NCBI GenBank assembly: GCA_900088475.1
Contig: FLMG01004738.1
Span: 1-11,850, forward strand
DNA length: 11,850 nucleotides
Source: Hyphochytrium catenoides
Lineage: Eukaryota > Sar > Hyphochytriomycetes > Hyphochytriales > Hyphochytriaceae
Direction: 5' to 3'
A model generated the notes under the pieces. It was not told the DNA's origin. It did not search any database and worked only from the letters and a program-made list of their open reading frames with translations. Below are positions 1 to 7,031 of this stretch, one piece after another. The position numbers and the translations under genes were made by a program. The number at the start of each line of letters is the position of its first letter. Positions within the stretch are counted from its first letter, which is position 1.

Positions 1-318
1 AGAGAGAGAGCGGATATATATATGAGCATATGAGCATATGAGCATATCCTAGAGAGAGAGGATGACGATCACTAGACCTGAGCATGAAGCGGGGAGAGAG
101 CAAGAAGCGCGACACATCAAAGGAACGTGAAAGCCGAAGCAGGATTTCCCAGCCACAGGCACCACGGTGTCCTATCGTCGATTAGGGCTGAAGGGAGAGA
201 AAGAGAGACGCGAACTTAAGGATAAGCGGAGGAGAAGAAGGTCACGCGACGTAGAAGAGAAAGAGATATCACTGAGAGAAAGTCGATAGCTTCTGTAAGA
301 CGAGACGAACGGAGAGAG
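1..318. other. Purine-rich region upstream of the first gene
   Basis: No coding region is supported here. The plus strand is rich in GA runs (for example positions 1-10 and 51-60). It is probably the promoter and 5' untranslated region of the gene starting at 319. No TATA box could be assigned, because the short TATATATA run near 14-22 merges into a simple repeat and lies about 300 bases upstream of the start codon. Confidence 0.4.
22..45. repeat. Three tandem copies of ATGAGCAT
   Basis: An 8-base unit, ATGAGCAT, occurs three times in perfect tandem, flanked by TATATATA on the left and a GA tract on the right. This is a simple minisatellite with no evident function. Confidence 0.9.
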
Positions 319-2757
319 ATGAGAATCTCTCATGGCGACTTTGAGACCTTTTTAAAGGACATGTTTGGCTCTCAGGGCGGGAAGCTTGAGAGCGCCACAT
401 CATCGCAACGAGAGAGAGAGAAAGAGAGAGAGAAAGAGAGCTATGCGAAGCTGTACTACGGCTTGGGTCTTTTACATTGTGAGGTCAGAATGGGCGCGAA
501 TGACAAGTACCTTCTCCTCTTCCGCGCCCACACGCCAGAGGCCGAGCCGGGCCCTGCAAGGCTCACAATCAGTTGTCTCCGCCTTGGAGAAGACGCTTCT
601 CCTCTGTGGCAGAGAGATTTGGACGCAACGGGATTCTTGTTGCACGTAGGTCTTGCTGGACACTCCCCTCCTGACGCTCTCGTTCCCTACAGTTCTCTCT
701 CTCTCTCGCTCGCTCTCACTCCCTCGCTCTCTCTCTCTCTCTCTTCTCTCTTTCTTTCTTTTTCTGGCTCTCTCTCTCTGTGTTCCCCTGTCTTCCGGGG
801 TCTCCTCCATTCTCTCTCTCTCTCCTCCTATCTCCTCCCTCTCTTTCTCTTGCTGGCCTGTTGTCTCCGTGGAGCCTGGCTTTTCACAAGGCCCATGCTG
901 TTTCTTTGGCTCTCTCTTTCTCTCTCTTCCCCGTTCTCTTGTCTTCCCCTCTCTTTCCCTCTCCCTTCTCTCTTCTTCTACTATTTTCATTGCTCACTGT
1001 CTGATGGTCCGTCCCCATCTTTGCCCTCCCTAGGTGGACTCTCTGGGGTTAGACTTAGACTTGGAGCAGTTCAGCCAGCTCTTCATGGACGTTCTTCTCT
1101 CTCCTTCGCGGAGCATTCACATAGAAGAAGGAGGCCTAGCCTCCTCGTCTCTTCCTCTCAAGGTGAAGATCAGCTACACTTTTGAGGATACGATAGTTAG
1201 AATAGGTTAGGCCTTTGACTTACAAGGTCATTCTCACATTTATTGTCAGCCTTCTCCTCTTGGCATGATCATGTCTGTCCCTCGCTTTCTCTAGTCTCTC
1301 TCTCTCTCTCTCTCTTTTCTTCCTCTATCTTCTTATCATGCTTTCTCTATTGTTCTCTCTGTCTCTACATCTTGGCCGTCTCTGTCCCTCTCTCTCCCTC
1401 TGCGTGTCTGTGTGTCACCCTCTGCTTTCATGTCTAAGGCTCTCTTCCCCTATGTATGCTAGGTTACCTTTCTCTACTCTCTCTCTCTCGCTCTCTCTTC
1501 ACCCTCCCTCACATACACAATTGCTTTGCCTTTTACCTAGCTTGGCGTCCTCCTTAATTCAACCTCTCTTGAGCCTCACTGCTCTCTCTCTCTCTGTTGC
1601 CCGTGCTTCTGTTTCGCGTAGGTGTGTTGCAGTTACCGATGATACTCACGGAAGTCTCTCCCGCGGCGGTAGAGCTGATGACAGATCTGTCCAGGGCCCT
1701 GCGCCACACTCCGGCCCCGAGCCGTATGCCGTCACTTTCAAGGTTATCCTTGGCTGGGAGAGGCTGTCTCTCGCTGGTCATCCTTCACAGTCTGGACCAT
1801 CTCTCTCTCTCTCTCTCTCTCTTTTCTTCTTTCTTTCTCTGTCGCTCTCTCTCTTTCGCGGCGAAAGTATGTGAGTTCTGTTCTCTTGCTCTGTCTTTGC
1901 ATTTCTTTCCTCCATTTGTGCCATTGACACACAGTCGCGGTCTGCATTCTTACCCTGATCTCCTGTCTTCCGTGTCCAGACAAGGCTCGAGGCAGAGTCA
2001 ATCCTTAGCTGATGGCAGAAACGAGGTGAATAAAGGGAAAGAGAGAGAGATGAAGACAAAGAATGAGGTCACCGTGACGGTGGAGAGAGAGATATGACTC
2101 GATAAAGATGAGAGGAAAGAGAGGGGAAACGTGAACGGCTTGGAAGGAGAAAGCGTGAGACGCCCTCAAGTACTGAGAACTAGCAGTGCTGACATCTCTT
2201 CTTCTTAGTATTCACAGCTGGGAGTACCAGAGGATAGTGCTGGAGAGCAGAGACTCTCTCAAGGTTTATATCTTACCTAGCTACTCTCTCTCTCTCCCTC
2301 TCTCTTTTTCTCTCTCTCTCCAGCTCTCTCTGTCTGTCTGCCTCTCTCTCTCTCCCCTCTCTCGCTTCTGGTCGGTGTCCTCTCTATCATGTCCTCCGAG
2401 TCCGCGTCTTTCAACTCTCTGGCGCTCCAACGCTAATGCCCCATCCTCTCTCTCTCCATAGAAACAACACCTCAGAAAAAGCGGCGCTTAGCCAAGCGGA
2501 AGGGAATTCATGTCGTTGGAGGAGTCAAGAAAAAGTGGGAACGCCATTCCTTCCTTCTCTTTATCTCTCTCTCATTCCTTATCTTAGTGTCTCTCACTCT
2601 CTCAGGCTCTCTCTCACTCGCCGTCTCTCTCTCCGTGTCTGTCCTCTCTGTCTCAGTCTCTCTCTCTGTCTTACACTCTCCCTCTGTCTCAGGCTCTCTC
2701 TCTGTCTCCTTCTCTCTCTGTCTCCTTTTCTCTCTCTCTCTCTCTCTCTCTTCATAA
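319..2757 (+). CDS. Putative XRCC4/XLF/PAXX-superfamily end-joining protein, six-exon model
   Basis: Exon model: 319-645, 1034-1205, 1622-1742, 1935-2025, 2209-2263, 2462 to at most 2757. All introns are GT-AG and every phase agrees (0,1,2,0,1), giving an open frame of up to 353 residues. Residues about 45-195 look like a small beta-sandwich head: hydrophobic strands near 49-69, a strand with W97 (LTIS...LW), a helix at 114-130 (LDLDLEQFSQLFMDVLL), strands at 137-166, then LQLPMILTEVSPAAVEL at 169-185 and a helix. This order resembles XRCC4, XLF and PAXX, in which the head leads into a coiled coil. Here what follows is short and Ser/Gln-rich, most like PAXX. Residues 259-283 are strongly basic (PQKKRRLAKRKG, then VKKKW), fitting a nuclear signal or a Ku-binding tail; that role is inferred. 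Family members bridge broken DNA ends in non-homologous end joining. Codons 31-39 are an in-frame GA repeat, so the true start may lie downstream. The end is uncertain: after residue 285 the frame enters CT repeat and stops at 2755-2757. Exon 4 could instead start at 1980, and a CGAAA|GTATGTGAG donor near 1869 hints at another exon. Confidence 0.5.
646..1033 (+). repeat. CT-rich intron 1 of the repair-like gene
   Basis: The donor is CAC|GTAGGT and the acceptor is CCCTCCCTAG|GTGGAC. Most of the 388 bases are CT microsatellite (densest around 692-780), giving a pyrimidine tract far longer than splicing normally needs. The exon frames on either side join in phase 0. Confidence 0.65.
1206..1621 (+). 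repeat. CT-rich intron 2 of the repair-like gene
   Basis: The donor is ATAG|GTTAGG and the acceptor is CGCGTAG|GTGTGTTG. The 416 bases include a nearly pure CT run at 1295-1314 and others near 1480-1500 and 1580-1596. Joining in phase 1 continues the protein as IGVLQLPM. A second AG eleven bases downstream (after TTGCAG) is less good, because it breaks the phase. Confidence 0.6.
1743..1934 (+). repeat. CT-rich intron 3 of the repair-like gene
   Basis: The donor is TTTCAAG|GTTATC and the acceptor is GACACACAG|TCGCGG. A long CT run covers 1801-1860. Joining in phase 2 gives an uninterrupted serine-rich exon 4. A strong donor-like GTATGTGAG lies inside near 1868, so a small extra or alternative exon is possible. 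Confidence 0.5.
2264..2461 (+). repeat. CT-rich intron 5 of the repair-like gene
   Basis: The donor is CTCAAG|GTTTAT and the acceptor is CTCTCTCCATAG|AAACAAC. The intron contains CT repeats at 2283-2360. Joining in phase 1 fuses residue 255 to the basic tail (ETTPQKKRR). Intron 4 (2026-2208, donor GAG|GTGAAT, acceptor CTTCTTAG) is unlike the others, being GA-rich rather than CT-rich over most of its length. Confidence 0.55.
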
Positions 2758-3560
2758 TCTAGTCTGGCTGTGAGGGTCGGCAGCTGAGTAGGTTGACCGA
2801 CCTTTAAAGCATTTTTTGCAACCCTCACTCTGACCGCTTCCTCTCTCGGCTGTCGTTGCTCTTCCTTGCAAGTGCTTCTACCTCCTCCGTCCATTTAGGC
2901 ACTTCCTGCTGTTTCACTGACAGAAGATAGCTTGTCCCTCTCAGCCTTGTTCCCGTCTCTTCTTCGGTCCTTGGGTGCCCAGCATCTTCTCCTTAGGCTT
3001 CTTTCCCATCGTTTCTCCCCATAACTGCACTTGTGAACAGGAGAGGACCAGCGTTGGAGTTTGTTAGCGATGATTAGGAGCAACGGACGCTGGAGCTCGG
3101 ACTATGGAGCTTCTCCATCATTCTTACCCTTTGGGAATCCGTCTCTCTCTCTCTCTCTCTTTCTAGGTCTCTCTCCTTTCTCTCTCGCGTCTCTCTCTCC
3201 TGGCCAGTACTCAGCACAAGAGCCTGAGACGTTGAGGCGTACGGCCATGTCACTGTCCCTGCGATGGATCACCCAGATGACTCAATGGCTACCTTCCCTC
3301 GCTGCCTTTCTCTTTCTATCCTTCCACTCTCTGTCACCGTTTCTGAAGATTGGAAGAGGAGACCAGAAAAGAGAAAAGAACTTCTCACTGCCTGAAGGAG
3401 GCGGGCAAATCCCTGCCAAAGATCCCCTACGAGATTGTCTGCTAGCATAGGATGCAGACGTCAAACGTAGAGAGAGACAGAGAGAGAGAGAAAACTACGG
3501 GCGGGACGATGCGAATGGAGAGACAAAGAAACACTCTATCATTACTTATCCACTTGTCGA
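2758..3560. other. Gene-dense-looking stretch with competing short frames
   Basis: No single model wins. On the plus strand, a frame ending in TGA at 3404-3406 reads like protein over about 55 codons (DVEAYGHVTVPAMDHPDDSM, later SEDWKRRPEKRKELLTA), preceded by a CT tract and AG acceptors near 3200-3226. An overlapping plus frame (3061-3450) also stays open. On the minus strand, an ATG at 3448 opens 59 codons to 3269 (MLADNLVGDLWQGFARLL). Also on the minus strand, an ATG near 3014 starts a short basic peptide (MGKKPKEKMLGTQGPKKRRE). CT repeats at 3140-3163 on the plus strand favour plus-strand introns, so this may be the 3' continuation of the upstream gene or a separate small gene. Confidence 0.3.
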
Positions 3561-3585
3561 CGGGCGTTGAACATGGAGAAGGTCT

Positions 3586-4677
3586 CTAAGCTAAGAGGAA
3601 GCCATACAGGCTGAGACAGGCAAGCGCCAGGCCAACAGCAGGAGAGAGAGAAGACGAGGCGCTGCCCGAATCTCCCTCTTTTCCACCTCCATCTGCTCCT
3701 CCTCCTCCTCCGACCCCAGCCATACATGTCGTGTCCACCTTCTCGAGCGACCTATCCTTATTTGCTACGTAAGCAAGAAACTTCTCTTTGCCTGCAAGTG
3801 CCAGATAGTCCTCTATTCTCTCCTTATTCTCTCCCTTGCAGCCGCTGCCGTCATCCACGTAGTCCACAGAGACAACCGTCTTTTCTCCTTCCACGAACTT
3901 TCTGAGGAAGACGAGTCTCTTGTCTCTCTCTTCCTCCGAGCGTTTGTCTTTCTCATTGTAGAAGACGTCCTCCACGCCGATGCCGCTCACTGTCTTGAGG
4001 TAGGAACCGTCGGTGTCATAGCGAAGGATGTTCTCTCCGTTCTGGGGAAAGACCTGAAAGTCCTCCTTCTTCTCTCTCCCTTTCTCTGCAATCTTCTTGA
4101 CAAAGGCTATCATCTGCTTCGCAGTCTCTTCTTCGTTCACGGCCATTGTCTTTTCTCCTGCCTTCTCTATCTCCTCAGGGTTAGCCCAGTACTCATAGGC
4201 GTCAATGATGTCGAGATAGACGCCGTCAAAGCCTGCGCTGATGATCTTGTCAAGGTAGTCAAAGATGATCTCTTGCCACTCTGGCTCCCAGTAGCGCACC
4301 TTATAATTGCCCTTCCACTCTTTGTTCTCCTTTCCTAGCCAAGAAGGAGGAGACTTCTCCCACTCTTTCTTCCAATAATAGCGGTATGTCTCCGCCTCTG
4401 CGATGCTAAGATAGGAGAGAACAGTCTTGAAGTCTGACTTGAGGTCTTCGACAGAGGAAGAGCGCAATGCACTCCTCTCCGTTCCGTCTAGAGAGTAGTC
4501 GGTCACGAGATATTTGAGTCTGAGAGAGGAAGTTGGCGCGGAAGAGACTTTGCTCAGTGAGCCCATCTGCAGAAGGTAGATCCATGATCTCTCGGCTGTC
4601 TCGGCAGCAGAGAGCAAGCATGGGAGAGAAAGAAGGAAGGCGCTGCTCAGGAGGAGAGAAGAGAGAGAAAGCTTCAT
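3586..4677 (-). CDS. GH114/TM1410-type glycoside hydrolase, predicted secreted and GPI-anchored
   Basis: This is one uninterrupted frame of 363 residues. I chose the ATG at 4675-4677 because it opens a classic signal peptide (MKLSLSSLLLSSAFLLSLPC, cleavage likely after about residue 24). The frame continues upstream to 4887, but that part is Arg/Glu-rich GA repeat and is probably 5' untranslated. The body matches the TM1410/GH114 TIM-barrel family: YLSIAEAETYR at 89-99, WLGKEN at 113-118, WKGNYKVRYW at 121-130, GFDGVYLDIIDAYEYW at 149-164 with the likely catalytic acid region, FPQNGENIL at 210-218, GVEDVFYN at 234-241 and VDYVDD at 271-276. Known members are endo-alpha-1,4-polygalactosaminidases or uncharacterised. 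The C-terminus has a Gly-rich linker (321-333), small residues (GSASSS) and a hydrophobic tail ending LSLYGFLLA at the stop, as in GPI-anchor signals. The protein would act at the cell surface on a glycan. The family is mainly prokaryotic and the gene has no intron, so horizontal origin is possible but inferred. The fold call is strong; the substrate is unknown. Confidence 0.85.
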   Translation of the reverse strand: MKLSLSSLLLSSAFLLSLPCLLSAAETAERSWIYLLQMGSLSKVSSAPTSSLRLKYLVTDYSLDGTERSALRSSSVEDLKSDFKTVLSYLSIAEAETYRYYWKKEWEKSPPSWLGKENKEWKGNYKVRYWEPEWQEIIFDYLDKIISAGFDGVYLDIIDAYEYWANPEEIEKAGEKTMAVNEEETAKQMIAFVKKIAEKGREKKEDFQVFPQNGENILRYDTDGSYLKTVSGIGVEDVFYNEKDKRSEEERDKRLVFLRKFVEGEKTVVSVDYVDDGSGCKGENKERIEDYLALAGKEKFLAYVANKDRSLEKVDTTCMAGVGGGGGADGGGKEGDSGSASSSLSPAVGLALACLSLYGFLLA

Positions 4678-4871
4678 CCTTGACAGCCCTCCTCTCTTTG
4701 CCTTTCGCGATCGTCTCGCTGTGTGTCTCTCTCTCTCTTGTTCTCTCTCTGTCTTGCACTTCTTCTGGAGGCTCTGGACGGTGTGCGGCGTCTGGAGGAT
4801 AAGCTGGAAAAAAAGAAGAGAAAACACGCGGGTCCTTTGTCTCTTTGGTCTTTCTCTTTCTCTGGTTGCTG
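4678..4871 (-). promoter_or_regulatory. Probable 5' untranslated region of the GH114 gene
   Basis: On the minus strand this stretch is a GA-rich leader. A good acceptor-like sequence (TTTTCTCTTCTTTTTTTCCAG) ends at 4804, so a 5' untranslated intron may be spliced just before the leader. No promoter motif could be assigned. Confidence 0.3.
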
Positions 4872-5096
4872 ATGAGAAAGGGACCATTAAGCCTCAGGCC
4901 GCGAGCTTCTCGAGTTCTGGTGTCTGTCAATGAGGCGAGGCAACAGCCAAAGAGATGAGGAGAAGAGTCACTTCTAAAGAGACAAGAAGGTTATCCAAGA
5001 TGCTCTCTCTCTCTCTTTCAGGAGATCATCTGCATTCAGCGGGACGAGAGAGAAGATGTAGAGGCCGAATCAGAAGTGAGGATGAAAAGCCAGTGA
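4872..5096 (+). CDS. Possible small two-exon gene, function unknown
   Basis: The ATG at 4872 opens 16 codons (MRKGPLSLRPRASRVL) up to a GTGTCT donor at 4920. A very good acceptor, a CT tract followed by TTTCAG, ends at 5021. The downstream frame EIICIQRDEREDVEAESE and onward closes with TGA at 5094-5096. Joining in phase 0 gives 40 residues. The acceptor is convincing; the choice of donor and start is not. It would share an upstream region with the divergent GH114 gene. Alternatively, the acceptor belongs to an alternative exon or untranslated region, and the acidic/basic composition may simply reflect GA-rich DNA. Confidence 0.25.
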
Positions 5097-5149
5097 GGAA
5101 TGGGGCCCGCAATGTTTCACAACGCATGGAGACCAAAAGAGTGTGAGAG

Positions 5150-5349
5150 AGAGTCGTGACAGAAGAGGGAGACAGAAAGAGGGGAAGAGATGACAGGGAG
5201 AAGAACAGAAAGAAGAGGGAGAGAGAAGAGAGAGAGAGAGACTCAGAGAGCGAGAAACCGAGAGAGAGAGACACGAGACAGAGAGAGACTCAGAGAGCGA
5301 GAAACCGAGAGATGGAGACGGAAGAGAGAGAGAGAGAGGAAAGAGAGAG

Positions 5350-5380
<31 letters not shown>

Positions 5381-5404
5381 GAGAGAGAGAGGAGAGAGAG
5401 AGAC
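5150..5404. repeat. Large (GA)n tract with an internal duplication
   Basis: About 250 bases are almost pure purine on the plus strand. Inside, a 32-base unit (GAGAGAGACTCAGAGAGCGA and 12 more bases) at 5234-5265 recurs at 5281-5312, 47 bases apart. Plus-strand frames through it stay open only because GAGAGA repeats encode Arg/Glu; I do not regard them as genes. Homopurine tracts of this length can form triplex (H-DNA). Confidence 0.85.
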
Positions 5405-5563
5405 GAGGCTTCCATTGTCATCAGTCATGATCAGGAAGTCCCAGATTATATTCCGAACCAGCACCAAAAGGTTATGTAAAAGGCGTCATAAGAAGACGTT
5501 TATTTTAAATAAGCTATGCCGGTTGACCCAAGATTGCGGGACTGAGACAAATGAGAAAAATTC
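5405..5563. other. Transition out of the microsatellite region
   Basis: There is no gene. Base composition changes abruptly here from GA repeats to mixed, more AT-rich sequence that continues to about 7600. Only the minus-strand AATAAA at 5499-5504, listed separately, stands out. Confidence 0.5.
5499..5504 (-). terminator. AATAAA polyadenylation signal, minus strand
   Basis: The plus strand reads TTTATT, so the minus strand carries AATAAA 60 bases downstream of the TAA at 5564-5566. The spacing fits the end of a minus-strand transcript. A hexamer alone is weak evidence. Confidence 0.35.
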
Positions 5564-5686
5564 TTAGACTCTCTTCTTAGGCAGACCCATAATTCTTCCC
5601 GGGTTAGTTGGACGCCTACCTGCAGTAATAACGCCTGGCGCAACATACATATAGGGTAATATGGTCAAAATGGGGATTACCCGTAA
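5564..5686 (-). pseudogene. Possible C-terminal exon of an unrecognised minus-strand gene
   Basis: A minus-strand frame of 40 codons is open from just after a TGA at 5687-5689 to TAA at 5564-5566. It reads LRVIPILTILPYMYVAPGVI and ends NPGRIMGLPKKRV, which looks like ordinary protein rather than repeat-encoded sequence. AATAAA follows 60 bases later. A GTAGGC donor inside (after CTGCAG) offers another reading. I do not recognise the family. It may be the last exon of an intact gene or a remnant of a mobile-element protein. Confidence 0.25.
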
Positions 5687-5734
5687 TCAATCTTATTGGT
5701 CAGTTTCCAAGAACGACAGATTGAATTCGTCGTC

Positions 5735-5958
5735 GAACCGATGCAATGATGGCACCATCATCAAGATATAGATTAGTCAGCAGGGCAGCAGCGCCATCAG
5801 CCAGCGCGACCAAAGCAGCGCATCAGCTCCATCAGTAGAGTATCAGCTTATCCTAGCGGAGGATCCGCGCCATCACCCTGCGAGATCCACCTACATCACT
5901 CAGAGCGATCCATCAGCAGCAGCCCAGCAGCAGAGCATCAGCTCCATCATTGTTAGAC
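5735..5958. repeat. CAG/CATCAG-rich low-complexity stretch
   Basis: The motifs CATCAG, CAGCAG and GCTCCATCA recur imperfectly: CATCAGCTCCATCA occurs near 5821-5835 and again near 5936-5950, with GCCATCAGCCAGCG and CCATCAGCAGCAGCCCAGC between. Stops occur in the frames I followed, so it is not a clear coding repeat. Confidence 0.6.
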
Positions 5959-6093
5959 TTTCTCGTGTTGGCACAAATGCATAACCTTACTCCTAAAAAA
6001 TAACACTTGGAACGACGCACAAGGAAGCACGCGCACCTCCCGGTGTAAAGCATCATTTGTACTTTAGCCTCTCTTCTCAAGTCTAACCCCTTA

Positions 6094-6252
6094 TTACAGA
6101 TGGGCGGTCTCGAGATTACAGGTCTGATTGAGGACGACGACTAGCCGTTGCTGATCCTCGATTGCTTCATTCACAGTCGGAGCACTTCCTGCTATTATTG
6201 TCATCAGATGGACTTTATCCTTTTCGTTCGAGGGTCTTCCGCTGGGCCTCAT
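6094..6252 (-). CDS. Small hypothetical ORF, 52 residues
   Basis: The minus-strand ATG at 6250-6252 opens 52 codons to TAA at 6094-6096. The start reads MRPSGRPSNEKDKVHLMTII, and the rest (including EDQQRLVVVLNQTCNLETAHL in two parts) has a normal residue mix with a hydrophobic centre. A CATCT|GTAATA donor overlaps the stop, so it could be an exon continuing downstream. Just upstream lies an acceptor-like CACTCACAG. No family is recognised. It lies between two other minus-strand fragments and may belong with them to one degraded gene. Confidence 0.3.
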   Translation of the reverse strand: MRPSGRPSNEKDKVHLMTIIAGSAPTVNEAIEDQQRLVVVLNQTCNLETAHL

Positions 6253-6358
6253 CTCATTTGCTGTGAGTGGTGATCACTGCCATGATGTCTGAAGTAGACC
6301 GCGCTCTGTCACTCGTGAGCAAGAAATCCACGTTTCTGACATAAGCTGCTGATAGTTA

Positions 6359-6857
6359 CTAGCTCTTACTGAGGAAGAGGCTCTGATGATGGTATCCCGG
6401 CGGATGGACTCCAGTAGTGGCACTAGTATTCTTCATGGCTTCCTTCCTTGCTGATAGTCCGTCACCTCTTCTGCCTCTGCCAGGGCTGCCTACCCCACCT
6501 GTCTCCTCTACTAATGCTTTTCCTGCCTTTCTCTCTAGAGCTGTCTCCCCAGCTGCTACAAATCTCATTTCTCCTGGCCCTTGCCACTGTTGAGGGTTCT
6601 ACCCTCCTCTTCTATCGCTCGCGGCAGATTAGTTGGTGAAGTCTCACAGCCCGTTCCCCAGTAATGGCACGCTGCATCTGCTTCCTCCTTCTGACTCTCC
6701 TGGGGCTGGTGTGACGGTACAGTCCACCCAGATGATGATGATGACGGTGAACGTCGCCCTGCTGCGTGCTTTTTGAAAGGATGATGGTTGCTTCTGCCCC
6801 GTCTCCTCGTCTGCAACTGCCTGCTCCTGCGTGGTGATATCTTGGCAACAAGTGCAA
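6359..6857 (-). pseudogene. Unresolved minus-strand coding remnant
   Basis: Two offset minus-strand frames cover this stretch. The first (about 6816 to 6565) is basic, then Ser-rich, with a His-containing stretch (SNHHPFKKHAAGRRSPSSSS, later ACHYWGTGCE). The second (6568 to 6359, starting at an ATG) is basic and Gly-rich (MRFVAAGETALERKAGKALV, later GRGRRGDG). They overlap by four bases in different frames, which would fit a frameshifted or spliced gene. The upstream end runs into the left arm of the inverted repeat. The basic, low-complexity composition recalls linkers of DNA-binding or gag-like proteins, but no domain is identifiable. Confidence 0.2.
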
Positions 6858-7031
6858 GGTCAGACGCTCAAAACACTTCCATCAACAAACTTCAACGCAT
6901 TCTCCTGCTCCATAAAGATGACAAGCAAGAAGAAACGAGGTGGGAATAGATCAAAGGAGCAGGAGAATGCGTTGAAGTTTGTTGATGAAACTGTTTGAGC
7001 GTCTGACCTTGCACTTGTTGCCAAGATATCA
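6835..7031. repeat. Near-perfect inverted repeat, arms about 77 bp, 44-bp loop
   Basis: The left arm, 6835-6911, begins TGATATCTTGGCAACAAGTG and ends CATTCTCCTGCTCC. The right arm, 6956-7031, is its reverse complement with only a few differences near 6876-6882/6985-6990. The loop is 6912-6955. A transcript in either direction would fold into a long hairpin. The right arm plus loop reads on the plus strand MTSKKKRGGNRSKEQENALK, then FVDETV and TGA. The left arm reads the same peptide on the minus strand (EQENALKFVDGSV). The arms are therefore a duplicated, inverted piece of one coding sequence. It could be a foldback element, a palindromic rearrangement or an hpRNA source. Confidence 0.9.

Noticed and set aside
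472-990. 172-codon minus-strand frame rich in Arg and Glu
   Set aside because: It is the reverse reading of CT-repeat intron sequence and exon 1; its composition is that of translated GA repeats.
653-1033. Plus-strand Ser/Leu-rich frames that look like membrane proteins
   Set aside because: CT repeats encode Ser-Leu in every frame without stops; the hydrophobicity comes from intron 1 microsatellite.
2865-3014. Small basic minus-strand protein starting MGKKPKEKMLGTQGPKKRRE and joined to VKQQEVPKWTEEVEALARKS
   Set aside because: The in-phase join needs a 29-base intron with a GC donor, which is too short and non-canonical; no known family matches.
5156-5567. Plus-strand Arg/Glu-rich frames of 107 and 125 codons
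   Set aside because: They are read from the GA tract; there is no domain and no non-repeat core.
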